Positions 1 through 9,342 of a stretch of DNA of 64,000 nt are shown here, one piece after another. The position numbers were made by a program, and so were the translations under genes. The notes below the pieces were generated by a model that made no database searches, was not told where the DNA came from, and worked only from the letters and a program-made list of their open reading frames with translations. Location: NCBI RefSeq assembly GCF_009932395.1, contig NZ_LSRS01000001.1, positions 420,741 through 484,740 of the forward strand. The letters are read 5' to 3'. Origin of the DNA: Sporotomaculum syntrophicum (GTDB lineage: Bacteria > Bacillota > Desulfotomaculia > Desulfotomaculales > Desulfallaceae). Positions within the stretch are counted from its first letter, which is position 1. Every line of letters starts with the position of its first letter.

Positions 1-320
1 AAAGAATCTTTCGGACGATGAAAAGCAGCTTGGATTTAAGGCCGATTTATCACTGGAAAGAAGAACGTGTACGCGGACATATTTTTATCTGCTTCTTAGC
101 TTTTGTTTTACAGGTTATGCTGGCCAAACTACTTAAAGACAGCAAGCATAGATTTAAAGATTTAATGCTTGACCTAAGGAAACTACATGCTGTTAAATTT
201 ACCATCGGTCAGGAAGAGTTTATTTTGCGCACAGAGTTAAAGGGCAATATCTTTGATATTTTTAAGGCTGTTGGTAGCAGACCGCCAAAAAGGATACTAG
301 GATACAAATCTACCATATAA
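1..320 (+). mobile_element. 3' end of an IS1634/IS4-type transposase gene, cut by the window edge
   Basis: The reading frame is open from base 3 to the stop at 318-320, so the gene begins outside the window and the ATG at 18 is internal. The encoded tail has the features of the C-terminal part of IS1634-family DDE transposases: a segment reading SSLDLRPIYHWKEERVRGHI, in which the Glu of the DDE triad lies in the YHWKEER context, followed by a hydrophobic HIFICFLAF stretch. Family knowledge: these enzymes cut and paste their own insertion sequence. Only about 105 residues are visible, so intactness cannot be judged. It lies 130 bases upstream of phoP. I saw no clear terminal inverted repeat in 321-450. 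Confidence 0.75.
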
Positions 321-450
321 AGGAATATTGTAGTGGTACGTCTATTTGGTGTGCCCGGAAACCGTTGATATTACTGAATTCCTTTGGATAGTGCTGTCAA
401 ACTTGAGTCTGACACCAATTAACATGGGAACCTACAGCGGAGGCCTAATT

Positions 451-1161
451 ATGGCATATAAGGTACTGGTTGTTGACGACGAAAAATCAATTGTCAGGCT
501 GCTCACCTTCAATCTGGAAAAGGAAGGTTTTATAACTTTTCAGGCCGGTAACGGCGAGGAAGCCCTGCGCCTACTCAACGACCAAAAACCGGATTTGGTA
601 ATCCTTGATTTAATGCTGCCGGTAATGGACGGTCTGGAGGTCTGCCGCAGGATCCGCCAGGAGGGCCATCCGGTGGCAATAATTATGCTTACTGCCAAAG
701 ACCAGGAAATCGACCGGGTATTGGGTTTAGAGCTTGGCGCAGATGACTACATGATCAAACCCTTCAGCCCAAGGGAACTGATAGCCCGAGTCAAGGCGGT
801 GCTCCGCCGCACCTCAGTACGTGAAGACACATCACGCCAGGAGCAACGTGAGCCCGGTGAAAAAATCAGCATTGATGGACTGGTTATTGATGCCGGCAAA
901 CATGAGGTGACCGTGAATGGGAAACCGGTAGAGGTTACCTTGAAAGAATTTGAACTGCTGTACGTTTTGGCCAGGCATGCCGGCAAAGTAATGACCCGGG
1001 ACACCCTCTTGAACAACATCTGGGATTACGCTTTTGACGGCGATACCAGGATTGTTGACGTCCACGTGAGCCACCTCCGGGAAAAAATTGAGGCCAACCC
1101 CAAAAAACCGGTCTATATAAAAACGGTAAGAGGAGTGGGTTACAAATTCAAAGGGGACTAG
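451..1161 (+). CDS. phoP: PhoP-type response regulator of the phosphate regulon
   Basis: A 236-residue OmpR/PhoB-family response regulator. The receiver domain (about 1-120) has the acidic pair D9-D10, the phosphoacceptor D53 in LVILDLMLP, and the conserved Lys in DDYMIKPFSP. The C-terminal winged-helix domain (about 140-235) ends in the typical RGVGYKF. The ATG at 451 is chosen because an AGCGGAGG site lies just upstream and the protein then starts directly with MAYKVLVVDDE; an earlier ATG at 346 would add 35 residues foreign to the family. It is followed 9 bases later by the kinase gene and converges on the pst operon, which supports PhoP rather than a generic OmpR regulator. It presumably binds the repeats at 7339-7375. 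Confidence 0.9.
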   Translation: MAYKVLVVDDEKSIVRLLTFNLEKEGFITFQAGNGEEALRLLNDQKPDLVILDLMLPVMDGLEVCRRIRQEGHPVAIIMLTAKDQEIDRVLGLELGADDYMIKPFSPRELIARVKAVLRRTSVREDTSRQEQREPGEKISIDGLVIDAGKHEVTVNGKPVEVTLKEFELLYVLARHAGKVMTRDTLLNNIWDYAFDGDTRIVDVHVSHLREKIEANPKKPVYIKTVRGVGYKFKGD

Positions 1162-1170
1162 GTACAAACA

Positions 1171-2949
1171 GTGTTCAAGTTTAAACGTTTAAGATGGAAA
1201 TTTACCGCCACCTGTATCGGTTTGGTCATCCTGTCCGTGCTGATCCTGGGTGTTTACCTGCATCAATCGCTGGAAAAATACTACTACCATGATTTAGAAA
1301 CCAGGCTGACCAACGAAGCCAGGTTAATATCCGACCTGATTGATCGGCTGCCCGATAGCTGGAACGAACCTGCCCTGGAAAATATCGCCGACCAAATGGG
1401 CAGTGACATCAAGACCCGGGTGACCATTATAGATCTTAATGGCACCGTGCTGGGAGATTCTGAAGAAGACGCCGCTAAGATGGAGAACCACCTAACCAGG
1501 CCGGAACTGCAGCAGGTCCTGACCGAGGGTTCGGGCATGGCGGTGCGTTATAGCAGCACTTTAAAAAGCGACATGATGTACGTAGCCGTCCCGGTTCAGG
1601 CCGGCGGTAAAATGACGGGCTTCGTACGTGTCGCTGTATCCCTGGCCGCAACCAGGCAGGCACTATTTAGCCTGTGGTCGATGGTGCTGCTGGCTATTTT
1701 GCTGGTGATCCTGATCACGCTGCCGGTAACCCTGCTCATCGGCAGAAAGGTAACTGAACCGCTGGGCTCCTTAATAGATTTCGCCAAGCGCATTTCCGGC
1801 GGAGATTATGACCACCGGGTAAGTATCAAAAGCAGTGATGAAATAGGTGAACTGGCTAACACCCTTGATGTTATGGCCGGTACCATTCAAGAAAAAGTAC
1901 AGCAGGTTACCGAAAGTAAAAATAAATTAGAAGCAGTATTGGCCAGCATGACCAGCGGCGTCATTTTTGTCAACAAGAAAGGTCAGATCAGCCTGGTTAA
2001 CCCGGCCGCCGAAAAGTTTCTTGCTTTTTTGGCCCCCAGGGATGCCGATATACCCCATGCTACTTCCATCAGGGACCCGAAACTGTCCTCGGGCATAAAT
2101 GAAGCCCTGCAAACGGGTAAGCTTGTGCAAAAGCAGCTTAAAATACTCATCCCCCAGGAAATGGCCCTTGAGGTAACCATATCCCCCTTCCTGGACGAAA
2201 AAGGGCATTTAAACGGTGTTGTAGCCGTGCTCCACGACATTACCCAAATCAGAAAACTAGAAAGAATGCGCACCGAATTCGTGGATAACGTCTCTCACGA
2301 GTTAAAAACACCGGTTACCGCCATCAAAGGATTTACTGAGACGCTCCTGGATGGAGCCATGGACGAGCGCGAGACCTGCCGGGAATTTATCGGCATTATC
2401 GATCAGGAGACCGGCCGTTTAAGCAGGTTAATTCAGGATTTGCTTGATCTCTCCAGAATTGAACACAAAAGAGTTAATACCAGGCTCAAAATAGTAGACC
2501 TTTTAGCCATTGTTCGCAGCACCGCCTCTAAATTGCAGGGACATGCCGAGAATTCGGACATTGAGTTATCCCTGGACTTGCAGGAAAAAACAATGCCTGT
2601 TAAAGCGGATAGCGATATGCTGGAGCAGGTTTTATTTAACCTGATTGAAAATGCTATTAAGTACACACCGGCGCAGGGCAGGATTACGATTGAGGTTGAC
2701 GAAACAGAAAAAAACTATACTGTCTGGGTACGTGATACCGGCATCGGTATCCCACCGGAAGACCGGAACAGGGTATTTGAAAGGTTCTACAGGGTGGATA
2801 AGGCCAGAAGCCGGGACATGGGTGGGACAGGTTTAGGACTCAGTATCGTTAAACATCTCATTGATTTCCACGGAGGCACCGTTGGCGTGGAAAGCACGCT
2901 GGGCCAAGGCTCCAACTTTTATTTCACCTTACCAAAGGCTAACAATTAA
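1171..2949 (+). CDS. phoR: PhoR-type sensor histidine kinase
   Basis: A 592-residue membrane histidine kinase, GTG start. Order of parts: TM helix near residues 12-31, an extracytoplasmic sensor region to about 165, a second TM helix (about 166-188), a HAMP domain rich in charged residues, a PAS domain (about 250-350), a HisKA dimerisation domain with H376 in VSHELKTPVTA, and a HATPase_c domain with the N box (NLIENAIKYT), G1 box (DTGIGIP), F box (FERFYRVDK) and G2 box (GGTGLGLSIV). This is the usual PhoR/ResE/VicK-like layout. The gene lies 9 bases after phoP, so the two are probably co-transcribed. Phosphate specificity is inferred from the neighbouring pst genes. Confidence 0.9.
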   Translation: MFKFKRLRWKFTATCIGLVILSVLILGVYLHQSLEKYYYHDLETRLTNEARLISDLIDRLPDSWNEPALENIADQMGSDIKTRVTIIDLNGTVLGDSEEDAAKMENHLTRPELQQVLTEGSGMAVRYSSTLKSDMMYVAVPVQAGGKMTGFVRVAVSLAATRQALFSLWSMVLLAILLVILITLPVTLLIGRKVTEPLGSLIDFAKRISGGDYDHRVSIKSSDEIGELANTLDVMAGTIQEKVQQVTESKNKLEAVLASMTSGVIFVNKKGQISLVNPAAEKFLAFLAPRDADIPHATSIRDPKLSSGINEALQTGKLVQKQLKILIPQEMALEVTISPFLDEKGHLNGVVAVLHDITQIRKLERMRTEFVDNVSHELKTPVTAIKGFTETLLDGAMDERETCREFIGIIDQETGRLSRLIQDLLDLSRIEHKRVNTRLKIVDLLAIVRSTASKLQGHAENSDIELSLDLQEKTMPVKADSDMLEQVLFNLIENAIKYTPAQGRITIEVDETEKNYTVWVRDTGIGIPPEDRNRVFERFYRVDKARSRDMGGTGLGLSIVKHLIDFHGGTVGVESTLGQGSNFYFTLPKANN

Positions 2950-3016
2950 AAGATGGCAAGGCAGCAGTACTCAGCTCTAGCCAGCGCACAGTGTGGCCGC
3001 TTTTTGCGCAAAAAAG

Positions 3017-3055
3017 AGGGCATCGCTCGCTATATAAAGTAGCTTGCCATGCCCT
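3017..3055 (-). terminator. Terminator at the end of the pst operon (possibly bidirectional)
   Basis: Inverted repeat AGGGCAT / ATGCCCT with an inner GCTA/TAGC stem. Read on the minus strand it is followed by CTCTTTTTTG, a good U-tract for the transcript that ends with pstS. The same stem may also stop phoPR transcripts arriving on the plus strand, where the T-run is weaker. Confidence 0.7.
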
Positions 3056-3074
3056 ATTAAGCCGCTCTTATTTT

Positions 3075-3950
3075 TTAGTCGATACGAATGTAGCCAACTT
3101 CTTCAACAATGTCCTGACCGTCAGTGCTTAATCCGAAGTCTAAGTAATCTTTGGCAATCCCTTCAGCTTCACCGACAGTATACATGTTCAGTTCGCGTAC
3201 GATGGGGTACTCGCCGCTCTTAGCATTCTCCACGGTCGGTTCCACGGGGCTTTTACCCTCAGCGCTAACCGGCAAGGCTTTAACCGAACTATCTACAAAA
3301 GCCAGTCCCACATAACCAATGGCTGTTTCTTCACCTTTTATGGAGTTGGCCATCGCAGCATTAGAGGCGGCACTACGAGCGTTACCCGCAAATTCTTCGT
3401 CTTCCAGGACGCTCTCTTTGAAGTATTCGTAGGTGCCGGAGCTGCTGTCCCTGGTATAAACCAGAATTTTCGCGTCGCTTCCGCCCACGTCCTTCCAGTT
3501 GGTGATCTTGCCGGTAAAGATGTCCTTTAATTGGGCAAGGCTAAGGGACTGTACGGGGTTATCCTTGTGTACGGTAACTGCCAGGGCATCCAGACCCACA
3601 ACGTATTCCTTAACTTCACCTTGGATCTGTGACTTTTCATCGTCTTTAATTTCGCGGGAGGCCATGGCAATATCAGTGGTACCATTGATCAGCGCAGCAA
3701 TCCCGTTGCCGGAGCCGGTACCTGAGATGACCACATCAACTTCCGGATTTTCCGCATTAAAGGTCTCCGCCCAACCCTGGGCAATGGGTGTTACGGTGGT
3801 GGAACCGTTAACCTCTATTGAACCGCTAAATTCCGAGCCGTTTTGCTGTCTCTGTTCTTTGTTGTCTCCGTTTCCGCAGCCTACCACCAAACCGGCAGCC
3901 AGCAGTAAACTAACCAACGTTAATGACATCCGTGACCATTTTTTCAACAT
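3075..3950 (-). CDS. pstS: PstS phosphate-binding lipoprotein of the Pst ABC transporter
   Basis: A 291-residue periplasmic-type binding protein. It has a lipoprotein signal peptide with lipobox LVVGC (Cys at about residue 25), then the PBP-like domain with the GSTTV motif and SGTGSGNGIAAL and RDSSSGTYEYF segments that contact phosphate in the PstS family. The ATG at 3950 is preferred over one ten codons upstream because GGGGAGAG lies at proper distance and the signal peptide then begins MLKKW. It is the last gene of pstC-pstA-pstB-phoU-pstS, 64 bases after phoU, which is unusual since pstS normally comes first. A separate promoter in that gap is possible but not obvious. Confidence 0.95.
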   Translation of the reverse strand: MLKKWSRMSLTLVSLLLAAGLVVGCGNGDNKEQRQQNGSEFSGSIEVNGSTTVTPIAQGWAETFNAENPEVDVVISGTGSGNGIAALINGTTDIAMASREIKDDEKSQIQGEVKEYVVGLDALAVTVHKDNPVQSLSLAQLKDIFTGKITNWKDVGGSDAKILVYTRDSSSGTYEYFKESVLEDEEFAGNARSAASNAAMANSIKGEETAIGYVGLAFVDSSVKALPVSAEGKSPVEPTVENAKSGEYPIVRELNMYTVGEAEGIAKDYLDFGLSTDGQDIVEEVGYIRID

Positions 3951-4014
3951 CCATATCTCTCCCCTTTTTAATTTTTTCAACCTGATCTTGAACCAATGCG
4001 GTTGGCTTAAAATG

Positions 4015-4710
4015 CTACGCTTCGGGTTGGTTGATAACTATCGTACTCATATCACCGAGTTCAAGTCTCTCCCCGGTAATCATATAGATAATCCATTCAC
4101 TTAAATTAGTAGCATGGTCGCCAATGCGCTCCAAATACCTGGCAATGAACATTAAGTAGACGGATTGCGTAACCGTACTGGTATTGGTATCTCTGGTGAT
4201 TAATGCAGCTAATTCAGTAAAAGTATTCTTGTATAGTTTATTAATTTCATGATCATGCCCGGCGGCCTTCAGGGCTAAAGCACGATCCTGCTGCACAAAG
4301 GCGGTCAGATTCTCGCTGACCATTTGCCGCGTCAGCTTCGCCATGCGCGGCAAATCCACCATCGGCTTGATCAATGGCTCGCTGCCGATTTTCAGCATAA
4401 TTTTGCTTATATTGCGGGCATAGTCGCCCATTCTTTCCAGATCAGTGTTAATTTTAAGCGCCGTACCAATAAATCTGAGGTCACGGGCCATCGGCTGCTG
4501 CAAGGCCAGAAGTGAAAAGCACCTGTTCTCGATAGCCAGCTGCAGTTGGTCTATGTTGTCATCCTCCACAACCACCTTCTCAGCCATCTCCAGATCCTGG
4601 TACTCCAGAGCTGCTGCTGTCATATCTATGGCGTTTTCCACCAGATTGCCCATTTGCAGCATGTCATTCCTCAATTGGCTTAGCTGTTCCTGAAAAGATT
4701 CTCTAACCAT
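4015..4710 (-). CDS. phoU: PhoU, phosphate signalling regulator
   Basis: A 231-residue all-helical protein with two PhoU repeats. The MGDYARNISKI and IGDHATNLSEW segments carry the paired E/DxxxD-type metal-binding motifs of the family. PhoU couples the Pst transporter to the PhoR kinase and silences the regulon when phosphate is plentiful (family knowledge). The ATG at 4710 is chosen because AAAGGAGATG precedes it; the earlier codon at 4731 would overlap the end of pstB. It sits between pstB and pstS in the same operon. Confidence 0.93.
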   Translation of the reverse strand: MVRESFQEQLSQLRNDMLQMGNLVENAIDMTAAALEYQDLEMAEKVVVEDDNIDQLQLAIENRCFSLLALQQPMARDLRFIGTALKINTDLERMGDYARNISKIMLKIGSEPLIKPMVDLPRMAKLTRQMVSENLTAFVQQDRALALKAAGHDHEINKLYKNTFTELAALITRDTNTSTVTQSVYLMFIARYLERIGDHATNLSEWIIYMITGERLELGDMSTIVINQPEA

Positions 4711-4723
4711 ACTGCATCTCCTT

Positions 4724-5485
4724 TTAACCAAATCTGCCGGTAATATAGTCCTCAGTTTGCTTGATCCGCGGCGCTGTAAACATCGTATTCGTCACACTAT
4801 ACTCGATCATTTCGCCGTTCAGGAAAAAACCGGTAAAATCAGAAACCCTTGCCGCTTGCTGCATATTATGGGTAACAATAACAATAGTATAACTGCTTTT
4901 TAACTGATGAATCAGGTCTTCCAGCTTGGCGGTTGAAATAGGGTCTAGGGCAGAGGCCGGTTCATCCATGAGGATGACCTGCGGGTCAACCGCCAGCACC
5001 CTGGCAATTACTAGCCGCTGCTGCTGCCCTCCGGATAACCCCAGCGCCGATTTATGCAGCCGGTCTTTGACCTCATCCCAGAGCGCCGCTGCCTGCAAGC
5101 TCTTTTCCACAATCTCGTTTAATTCGTCCTTGTTTTTACGGCCATGAATGCGCGGGCCATAGGCTATATTATCGTAAATAGACATGGGGAAGGGGTTAGG
5201 CCGCTGAAAAACCATCCCGACCTGCTTGCGCAATACCACCGGGTCTACCTCGGCGTCATAAATATTCTCATCATCAAGCAGCACTTCGCCCTTAATTCTG
5301 GTCCCTTCAATGACATCATTCATCCGATTTAAGGTGCGTAAAAAAGTCGATTTGCCACATCCCGAGGGGCCAATCAAGGCCGTGACCGTGTTTTCCTTAA
5401 CAGGGAAACTGACATTAATTAATGCTTGAAAGCCTTTGTAATACAGGTTGAGGTTCCTGGTTTCCATTTTATTTTTATCTCCCAT
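4724..5485 (-). CDS. pstB: PstB, phosphate ABC transporter ATPase
   Basis: A 253-residue ABC ATPase with Walker [10 protein letters not shown], the Q-loop region [15 protein letters not shown] typical of PstB, signature LSGGQQQRL, Walker [14 protein letters not shown] and the H-loop THNMQQA. It energises phosphate import through PstCA. The ATG at 5485 has AAAGGGTGA upstream; a GTG at 5503 is the alternative. It follows pstA by 25 bases and precedes phoU by 13 bases. Confidence 0.95.
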   Translation of the reverse strand: MGDKNKMETRNLNLYYKGFQALINVSFPVKENTVTALIGPSGCGKSTFLRTLNRMNDVIEGTRIKGEVLLDDENIYDAEVDPVVLRKQVGMVFQRPNPFPMSIYDNIAYGPRIHGRKNKDELNEIVEKSLQAAALWDEVKDRLHKSALGLSGGQQQRLVIARVLAVDPQVILMDEPASALDPISTAKLEDLIHQLKSSYTIVIVTHNMQQAARVSDFTGFFLNGEMIEYSVTNTMFTAPRIKQTEDYITGRFG

Positions 5486-5510
5486 TTGATCACCCTTTAA
5501 CACATTTTCA

Positions 5511-6359
5511 TTACCGCAAACGTTTTAGCCTCATCCTCGTGCGTATAACCACCGCCACCAGATTCATCGCCCCCACGATGGCCAGCAGCACCAGCGCCGC
5601 CCCAAAGGCCATATGCTGAGATACGTTGGGCACTTCCGTGGATATCGCATAGAGGTGGTACGGCAGCGCCATCACCTGGTCATAGATGGAATCAGGCAGC
5701 CGGGGGGTATAAACCACCGCCGCGGTGAACATAATCGGCGCTGTTTCACCCGCTGCCCGGCCAATACCAAGGATAGTCCCGGTTAGTATAGCCGGTAACG
5801 CTACCGGCAGCACCACGCGGCGCACGGTTTGCCATTTGGTGGCACCCAGGGCCAGGCTGGCGTAGCGATAGCTGTCCGGCACCGCCAGCAACGCTTCTTC
5901 GGCAGTGGAAATAATGATTGGCAGGGTTAAAATACCCAGCGTCAGCGCGCCGACAGCCAGGGAGCGCCCCAGGCCCAGCGTCAGCACGAACATGCCCATG
6001 CCAAACAGGCCATATACCACCGACGGCACACCGGCCAGGTTGATAATCGCTATCCTAATCAACTTGGTAAAAACATTCTCCCCGGCATATTCGACTAGGT
6101 AAATAGCCGTGCCAATGCCCAGCGGCATAGCCACCATTATGGTCCCTACCGTCAGCGCCAAGGTACCGATAATAGCAGGATAAATCCCGCCCTCGGTCAA
6201 AAACTTGCGCGGTGGCTGCGTTAAAAACTCCCAGGTCAGCGCCGGCCAGCCTTGCCAGACCAGATAGCCGATTATGGCCAGCACAGGGACAACCGCCAGA
6301 AAAGTTAGCACCGCCAGCGCTCCGAAACCAGCTTTCTCCTTTAACCTTTTATTCATCAT
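5511..6359 (-). CDS. pstA: PstA, phosphate ABC transporter permease
   Basis: A 282-residue inner-membrane permease with about six hydrophobic helices and the EAA-type loop ([22 protein letters not shown]) that docks the ATPase. Its start overlaps the stop of pstC in an ATGA arrangement, indicating translational coupling. PstA and PstC form the channel of the high-affinity phosphate transporter. Alternative ATG one codon later. Confidence 0.94.
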   Translation of the reverse strand: MMNKRLKEKAGFGALAVLTFLAVVPVLAIIGYLVWQGWPALTWEFLTQPPRKFLTEGGIYPAIIGTLALTVGTIMVAMPLGIGTAIYLVEYAGENVFTKLIRIAIINLAGVPSVVYGLFGMGMFVLTLGLGRSLAVGALTLGILTLPIIISTAEEALLAVPDSYRYASLALGATKWQTVRRVVLPVALPAILTGTILGIGRAAGETAPIMFTAAVVYTPRLPDSIYDQVMALPYHLYAISTEVPNVSQHMAFGAALVLLAIVGAMNLVAVVIRTRMRLKRLR

Positions 6360-7255
6360 AATGACGTGCCTCTCTTAACTGAAGAAGTTCTGGTAAAAAT
6401 AAGGTCTGTGATCAAGTTAATGACAAAGGTAATGGTAAATAATACCACACCTAGCCCAAACAACGCCTGGTAATGCAGCCCGCCCTGGACCGTTTCCCCC
6501 ATTTCCGCAGCAATGCTAGCTGTGATGGTACGCACCGGGTCAAAAATGAAATGGGGAATAATCATGGCATTCCCGGCCACCATTAACACCGCCATCGTTT
6601 CGCCAATGGCCCGGCCCAGTCCCAACATCGAGGCAGCCATTAAACCGGAACGGGCACTGGGCAGCACAATTTTAACGGTCGTTTCCCACTTGGTTGCCCC
6701 CAGAGCCAGTGAAGCCTCCCGATACTCCCGGGGTACTGCATCCAGGGCATCTTCGGAAATGCTAACCACCGTAGGCAGCGACATGATGGCCAGGACCAGC
6801 GCGGCGGTAAAGGCGGTAAGTGCGCTGGGCAGGTTAAGCAAATCCTTAATTACCGGCGCCAGCACCGTCAAGCCCAAAAAACCGTAAACCACCGAGGGAA
6901 TACCGGCCAGCAGTTCAATGACAGCTTTGGCCACTTCACGAACACTGCGCGGCGCCACCTCGGCCAGATAGACTGCTATACTAATACCGGCTGGAATCGC
7001 CAGCATACCGGCGCCCAGGGTTACGATTATCGAGCCTATGATCATCGGCAGCGCCCCGAAAAAAGGCGTTTCAGAAACCGGCAGCCATCTAGTGCCCAGA
7101 ATAAAGTTCGTCACGCCTACGTTACTAAAGACACCAAGGCCTTCCCGGAATAACAGGGAAAAAATCAGGAAAAGAAGCAATATCGAAGTTCCCGCAATTA
7201 AACCGAAAAAATACTTAATGCCTTTTTCATAGTAATTAGACAGCCTTGTTTCCAT
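6356..7255 (-). CDS. pstC: PstC, phosphate ABC transporter permease
   Basis: A 299-residue permease with six predicted TM helices and the conserved loop [19 protein letters not shown]. The ATG at 7255 is chosen because GGAGG sits six bases upstream and the protein then starts METRLSNYYEKG; upstream in-frame starts at 7303 and beyond lack a good site. It is the first gene of the operon, so the promoter and PhoP-box-like repeats at 7324-7375 lie directly upstream. Confidence 0.94.
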   Translation of the reverse strand: METRLSNYYEKGIKYFFGLIAGTSILLLFLIFSLLFREGLGVFSNVGVTNFILGTRWLPVSETPFFGALPMIIGSIIVTLGAGMLAIPAGISIAVYLAEVAPRSVREVAKAVIELLAGIPSVVYGFLGLTVLAPVIKDLLNLPSALTAFTAALVLAIMSLPTVVSISEDALDAVPREYREASLALGATKWETTVKIVLPSARSGLMAASMLGLGRAIGETMAVLMVAGNAMIIPHFIFDPVRTITASIAAEMGETVQGGLHYQALFGLGVVLFTITFVINLITDLIFTRTSSVKRGTSL

Positions 7256-7323
7256 TGGAGCCTCCATACTACACATAATCATGATTAACTGCCCTAACTC
7301 CAACCTTTACTAACTTCATGTCT

Positions 7324-7375
7324 ACTTTAGCAAATAATTGTTAATATCAAATTAACTGTTTGTAAGATTTGTAAA
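7324..7375 (-). promoter_or_regulatory. Putative PhoP-boxes and promoter of the pst operon
   Basis: On the minus strand TTTACA, TTACA, TTAAT and TTAACA-like hexamers occur in order at 7375-7370, 7365-7361, 7355-7351 and 7344-7339, spaced 9-11 bases, followed about 9 bases later by a -10-like TAAAGT (7329-7324). Tandem TT(A/T/C)ACA repeats on one helix face upstream of -10 are how PhoP~P activates pst promoters in Firmicutes. Binding here is inference from this pattern and context. Confidence 0.55.
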
Positions 7376-7662
7376 CGCTATATATAATTTTCATTAATAA
7401 ATGTAATAAAAAAAGGCAACCTTTTTGGCTGCCCCTGCTCTGCAGGCCCCGGCAAAAAACCGTTGTTTCTTAGCTATTTTTAACAAAAAAATTCTCCTGC
7501 CATGATTTACTTAATCTTTTACGAAACCTATAGCTAGCTGTTATAATAGATTTGTTGTATTTTAACTGTTAATAAAGTACTAAATTATTGACTGGAAATA
7601 GAAATATTCTCTGCAGCCTCAGCTGCGGGATGACATGAAATAAATACAATGGAGGCTCATCA
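7376..7662. other. Intergenic region between pstC and the ferredoxin-like gene
   Basis: AT-rich non-coding stretch between divergent genes. It contains a T/A-rich part (7380-7420), a weak GGCA...TGCC hairpin near 7419-7436 and no convincing ORF. A GGAGGC site at 7651-7656 serves the gene at 7663. No riboswitch or tRNA was recognised. Confidence 0.5.
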
Positions 7663-8772
7663 ATGGGGCATTTGGTGCATAACAAAGACGAGGTTTACCG
7701 GCTATTGGCCGAACGACTAAACAGAAACCCGGTGGGGACGCCTATAAACGAGACCCTGATGGCTATCCTGCACCGCCTTTACACTGAATCCGAGGCCATG
7801 GTGGGCAGCAAATTTCCCATGGTACCGATAGCATTGGGTAAAATCGCCAGGCTTACCGACATTGAGGAAGGGCAACTAAAAATCATCCTCGACGGCATGG
7901 CGGAAAAAGGCTTGGTGCTGGACATTCCTCGCAAGGATTCTTATTATTACATGCTGGTCCCGATGGTAGTGGGTTTCTTTGAGTATACCTTCATGCGGGT
8001 ACAGGATAGCGTAAAACTAAAAGATTTAGGTGAGCTCTTTCAAGCTTACTTCAACCACCCGGAGGTCAGGGAAGAATTCGCGGGTAAAGATACTAAAATG
8101 ATGCGCACCCTGGTTTACGAACAGGTGATCCCGGTAGCCGTAGAAACCGAGGTGCTTACGTACGAAAGGGCCAGTGAAATTATCCGACAATCCGGCGGAG
8201 GAGCTATTTCTGTCTGCCCCTGTCGCCATGAAGCAGCTCACCTGGGCAAGTCCTGCGGAGCTCCCCTGGAGGTCTGCACCTCACTGGGCAGCGCTGCGGA
8301 ATGGATTATCCGCAGGGGTTTGGGCAAACCGGCCACGGTGGATGAACTACTACAGGTACTGTCTGAAACTGAAAAGCTTGGTCTGGTGCATAACTGCGAT
8401 AACGTGCTGAACAAACCTGCTTACATTTGCCACTGCTGCGGGTGCTGCTGCGTAATTTTAACCGGCATCAATAAGACCGGCCAATACGCCACCCAGCCCA
8501 GCAACTTCATGCCGGAATTTAACCAAGAAACTTGCAGCGGGTGCGGGATTTGCGCCGAGCACTGCCAAATCAAGGCCATGACCATGCAAGTGCATAGCAG
8601 CGGTGCGGAGTTGCCGGTAGTAAATCAAGCAACCTGCTTAGGATGCGGAGTATGTGCCTCGGCCTGCCCCAGCGGCGCGTTAACCATGACCCGCCGCGAG
8701 GTACTGCACGTTCCGCCTGCTAATGCCCAAGAAAAGTTCTCTAGGATAGCCCGGGAAAAAGGCAGGGCTTAA
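7663..8772 (+). CDS. Dicluster 4Fe-4S ferredoxin-like protein with extra Cys-rich region
   Basis: A 369-residue protein. The C-terminal part has two classic ferredoxin motifs, CSGCGICAEHC and CLGCGVCASACP, each predicted to bind a [4Fe-4S] cluster. The middle carries further cysteines (CPCRHEAAH...C...C and CHCCGCCC), suggesting one more metal or cluster site. The N-terminal third (about 1-110) looks like a helical winged-helix-type fold (ARLTDIEEGQLKIILDGMAEKGLV) and has no cysteines. Similar proteins are common in Desulfotomaculum-type anaerobes, where the electron partner is usually unknown. Single-gene unit with its own GGAGG site. A redox or sensor role is inferred; no substrate can be assigned. 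Confidence 0.75.
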   Translation: MGHLVHNKDEVYRLLAERLNRNPVGTPINETLMAILHRLYTESEAMVGSKFPMVPIALGKIARLTDIEEGQLKIILDGMAEKGLVLDIPRKDSYYYMLVPMVVGFFEYTFMRVQDSVKLKDLGELFQAYFNHPEVREEFAGKDTKMMRTLVYEQVIPVAVETEVLTYERASEIIRQSGGGAISVCPCRHEAAHLGKSCGAPLEVCTSLGSAAEWIIRRGLGKPATVDELLQVLSETEKLGLVHNCDNVLNKPAYICHCCGCCCVILTGINKTGQYATQPSNFMPEFNQETCSGCGICAEHCQIKAMTMQVHSSGAELPVVNQATCLGCGVCASACPSGALTMTRREVLHVPPANAQEKFSRIAREKGRA

Positions 8773-8932
8773 CAGCTAAGTAGCTTCATCAACAACTCGA
8801 CATTGAAGCCCCATGGAGATGGACTTTTTGACGTTCCTAATATGAATTGATTGTTCCTATGGCCTGGGAACATATTGCACAACAGGTGGCAGATTTTCTT
8901 GTTTTGCGGGATATAAGGTATCTCATTTTATT

Positions 8933-9199
8933 TCATTTATCGACTTTACATTTACAGGTAATCCATTGTTCACCACATAACGGGCATTGCTCCACACAAC
9001 AATTTAAATGGTGATATTTCCCCAGTGGTGTTCCGCAATCCCGGCAGTTGGGTTCAGGTGTTATTTTATACAGCTCCCATGCCGCCTCCTTGCCGTAAGG
9101 GAGCGGTAGATATTCTATCCCTTTAATTTTCATGGGTCTTAACATACATCCCTTGGGGCTTTGGTGAGTCCTCTTACAAGCTTTGCACTGACGTATCAT
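8933..9199 (-). CDS. Small cysteine-rich (zinc-ribbon-like) protein, unknown function
   Basis: An 88-residue protein, not recognised. It has CxxC pairs near the N-terminus (QCKACKR), in the middle (NCRDC) and near the C-terminus (QCPLC, followed by TCKCK), plus a CC pair, so it probably binds one or two zinc ions. A strong GAGGAGG site precedes the ATG. It stands alone between a plus-strand ferredoxin-like gene and a minus-strand deacetylase gene. The good ribosome site and patterned cysteines argue for a real gene. Confidence 0.6.
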   Translation of the reverse strand: MIRQCKACKRTHQSPKGCMLRPMKIKGIEYLPLPYGKEAAWELYKITPEPNCRDCGTPLGKYHHLNCCVEQCPLCGEQWITCKCKVDK

Positions 9200-9342
9200 A
9201 ATAAAACCTCCTCGTCAATTAATTAGCCTGTAGTCTACAGGTGAAAACCGCCCTGTTATGATGCTTTCCGGACAATGCCGGCTTCCGCCGAGGTCATGGA
9301 CAAGCAGTATGGCCTGTCATGCTATTCTTCTTAAACCCAATC

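Noticed and set aside
8773..8932. GTTCC...GGAAC hairpin after the ferredoxin-like gene as a terminator
   Set aside because: Stem is short and the T-run following it is absent.
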